DNA from: Chrysophaeum taylorii
Taxonomy: Eukaryota; Sar; Pelagophyceae; Pelagomonadales; Pelagomonadaceae
Direction of reading: 5' to 3'
Assembly: GCA_029834535.1 (NCBI GenBank)
Contig: JAQMWT010000066.1
Span: forward strand, 59,749 to 123,748
DNA: 64,000 nucleotides
The notes beneath the pieces were generated by a model, which was not told the origin of the DNA, searched no databases, and worked only from the letters and a program-made list of their open reading frames with translations. A program made the position numbers and the translations under genes. This document shows, piece by piece, positions 63,677-64,000 of the stretch; the first letter of the stretch is position 1; each line of letters starts with the position of its first letter.

Positions 63677-64000
63677 TGTGGCGTAAGGAGAATTTTAGGG
63701 GCTACCTGGCGTGCCTTCGAACCCTGGCTCGCCGATCGCGTCCGTGCCCTTGGTGGGATCACTGGACGAGGATGGCCGTTCTCCCGCCACGCGACCACAA
63801 ACAACTCCTGCGCCTGGTCCTCTCAACTTGAGGATCGGCTGTTGCTTTATGATCAAGGATAATCGAAATCAGAAATCAGGGTGACACATGTCACGGAAAA
63901 AGAAGATGATGTCATAGAAACTCTGACATCATCGGAACGGAGTAGGGTGCCCTGAAAAGGGGGGGCCCTAGAAGAGGGGTAAGCCTTTGAGGCGGAGTTG
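63677..64000 (-). repeat. 5' LTR of element 2, cut by window end
   Basis: Begins TGTGGCGTAAGG at 63677 and matches 55631 onward for the remaining 324 bp. One of the four substitutions creates TAA where the other LTR has GAA in the gag-entry frame. The next internal bases on the minus strand (GGTGGTGGAGGCGAGC) occupy the primer-binding-site position; the tRNA was not identified. Confidence 0.92.

Larger units (their letters stand above)
55631..64000 (-). mobile_element. Ty3/gypsy-type LTR retrotransposon 2 with DNA methyltransferase domain
   Basis: A near-complete minus-strand element. Its 3' LTR is 55631-55966; its 5' LTR starts at 63677 and runs past the window end. The LTRs begin TGTGGCG and end CGCCACA, and by eye differ at 4 substitutions and 4 single-base indels over about 324 bp, so the insertion is fairly young. 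Coding order: RS-rich gag, protease-like, C5-methyltransferase-like, linker, RT, RNase H, integrase, C-terminal extension. Frameshifts lie near 60.91, 60.53 and 57.6 kb. The polypurine-tract complement GGACTCCCCTGG follows the 3' LTR at 55967. Confidence 0.9.

Overview
The window is nuclear DNA of a GC-rich eukaryotic microbe, most likely a photosynthetic alga with a secondary plastid (stramenopile/pelagophyte-like or haptophyte-like; lineage not certain). The evidence is a set of eukaryotic housekeeping genes (beta-adaptin, CHMP2/Vps2, prefoldin 2, Tudor-SN, ribosomal protein eL18, myosin, TRF4-type poly(A) polymerase), a MenA-type prenyltransferase of the phylloquinone/menaquinone pathway, an N-terminus resembling a bipartite plastid leader, and very short introns (35-51 nt in several genes, some apparently GC-AG).

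Layout. 0.7-30.9 kb is a compact gene-dense block. Genes are mostly intron-poor and often divergently paired over 30-220 bp: beta-adaptin/CHMP2, an unknown coiled-coil gene/Tudor-SN, ThiD/EndoU, and myosin/plastid-type protein. 30.9-34.5 kb is gene-poor. 34.5-48.7 kb is bounded by two inverted arms holding decayed Helitron-type PIF1 helicase tails and short repeats. Between the arms lie remains of a non-LTR retroelement and five plausible genes: membrane sulfotransferase, Orai-like channel, membrane histidine phosphatase, VTC1-like protein and a DUF4291 protein. 48.8-64 kb holds two related Ty3/gypsy-type LTR retrotransposons, both on the minus strand. The second appears to be inserted into the first and runs off the window end.

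The most striking system is in these LTR elements. Between a protease-like region and the reverse transcriptase each polyprotein carries a cytosine-C5 DNA methyltransferase-like domain. Motifs I, IV, VI, VIII, IX and X are recognisable in order, although both copies are broken by frameshifts. Element order is gag/RS-rich - protease-like - DNA methyltransferase - linker - RT - RNase H - integrase - C-terminal extension. Other items of note are a myosin whose switch I and switch II lack the conserved Arg/Glu pair, a poly(A) polymerase with about 400 low-complexity residues inserted in the catalytic domain, and the inverted-arm segment.

Limits: all identifications are by eye from motifs. Exon joins were inferred from reading frame and family conservation. 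No database or folding computation was run.
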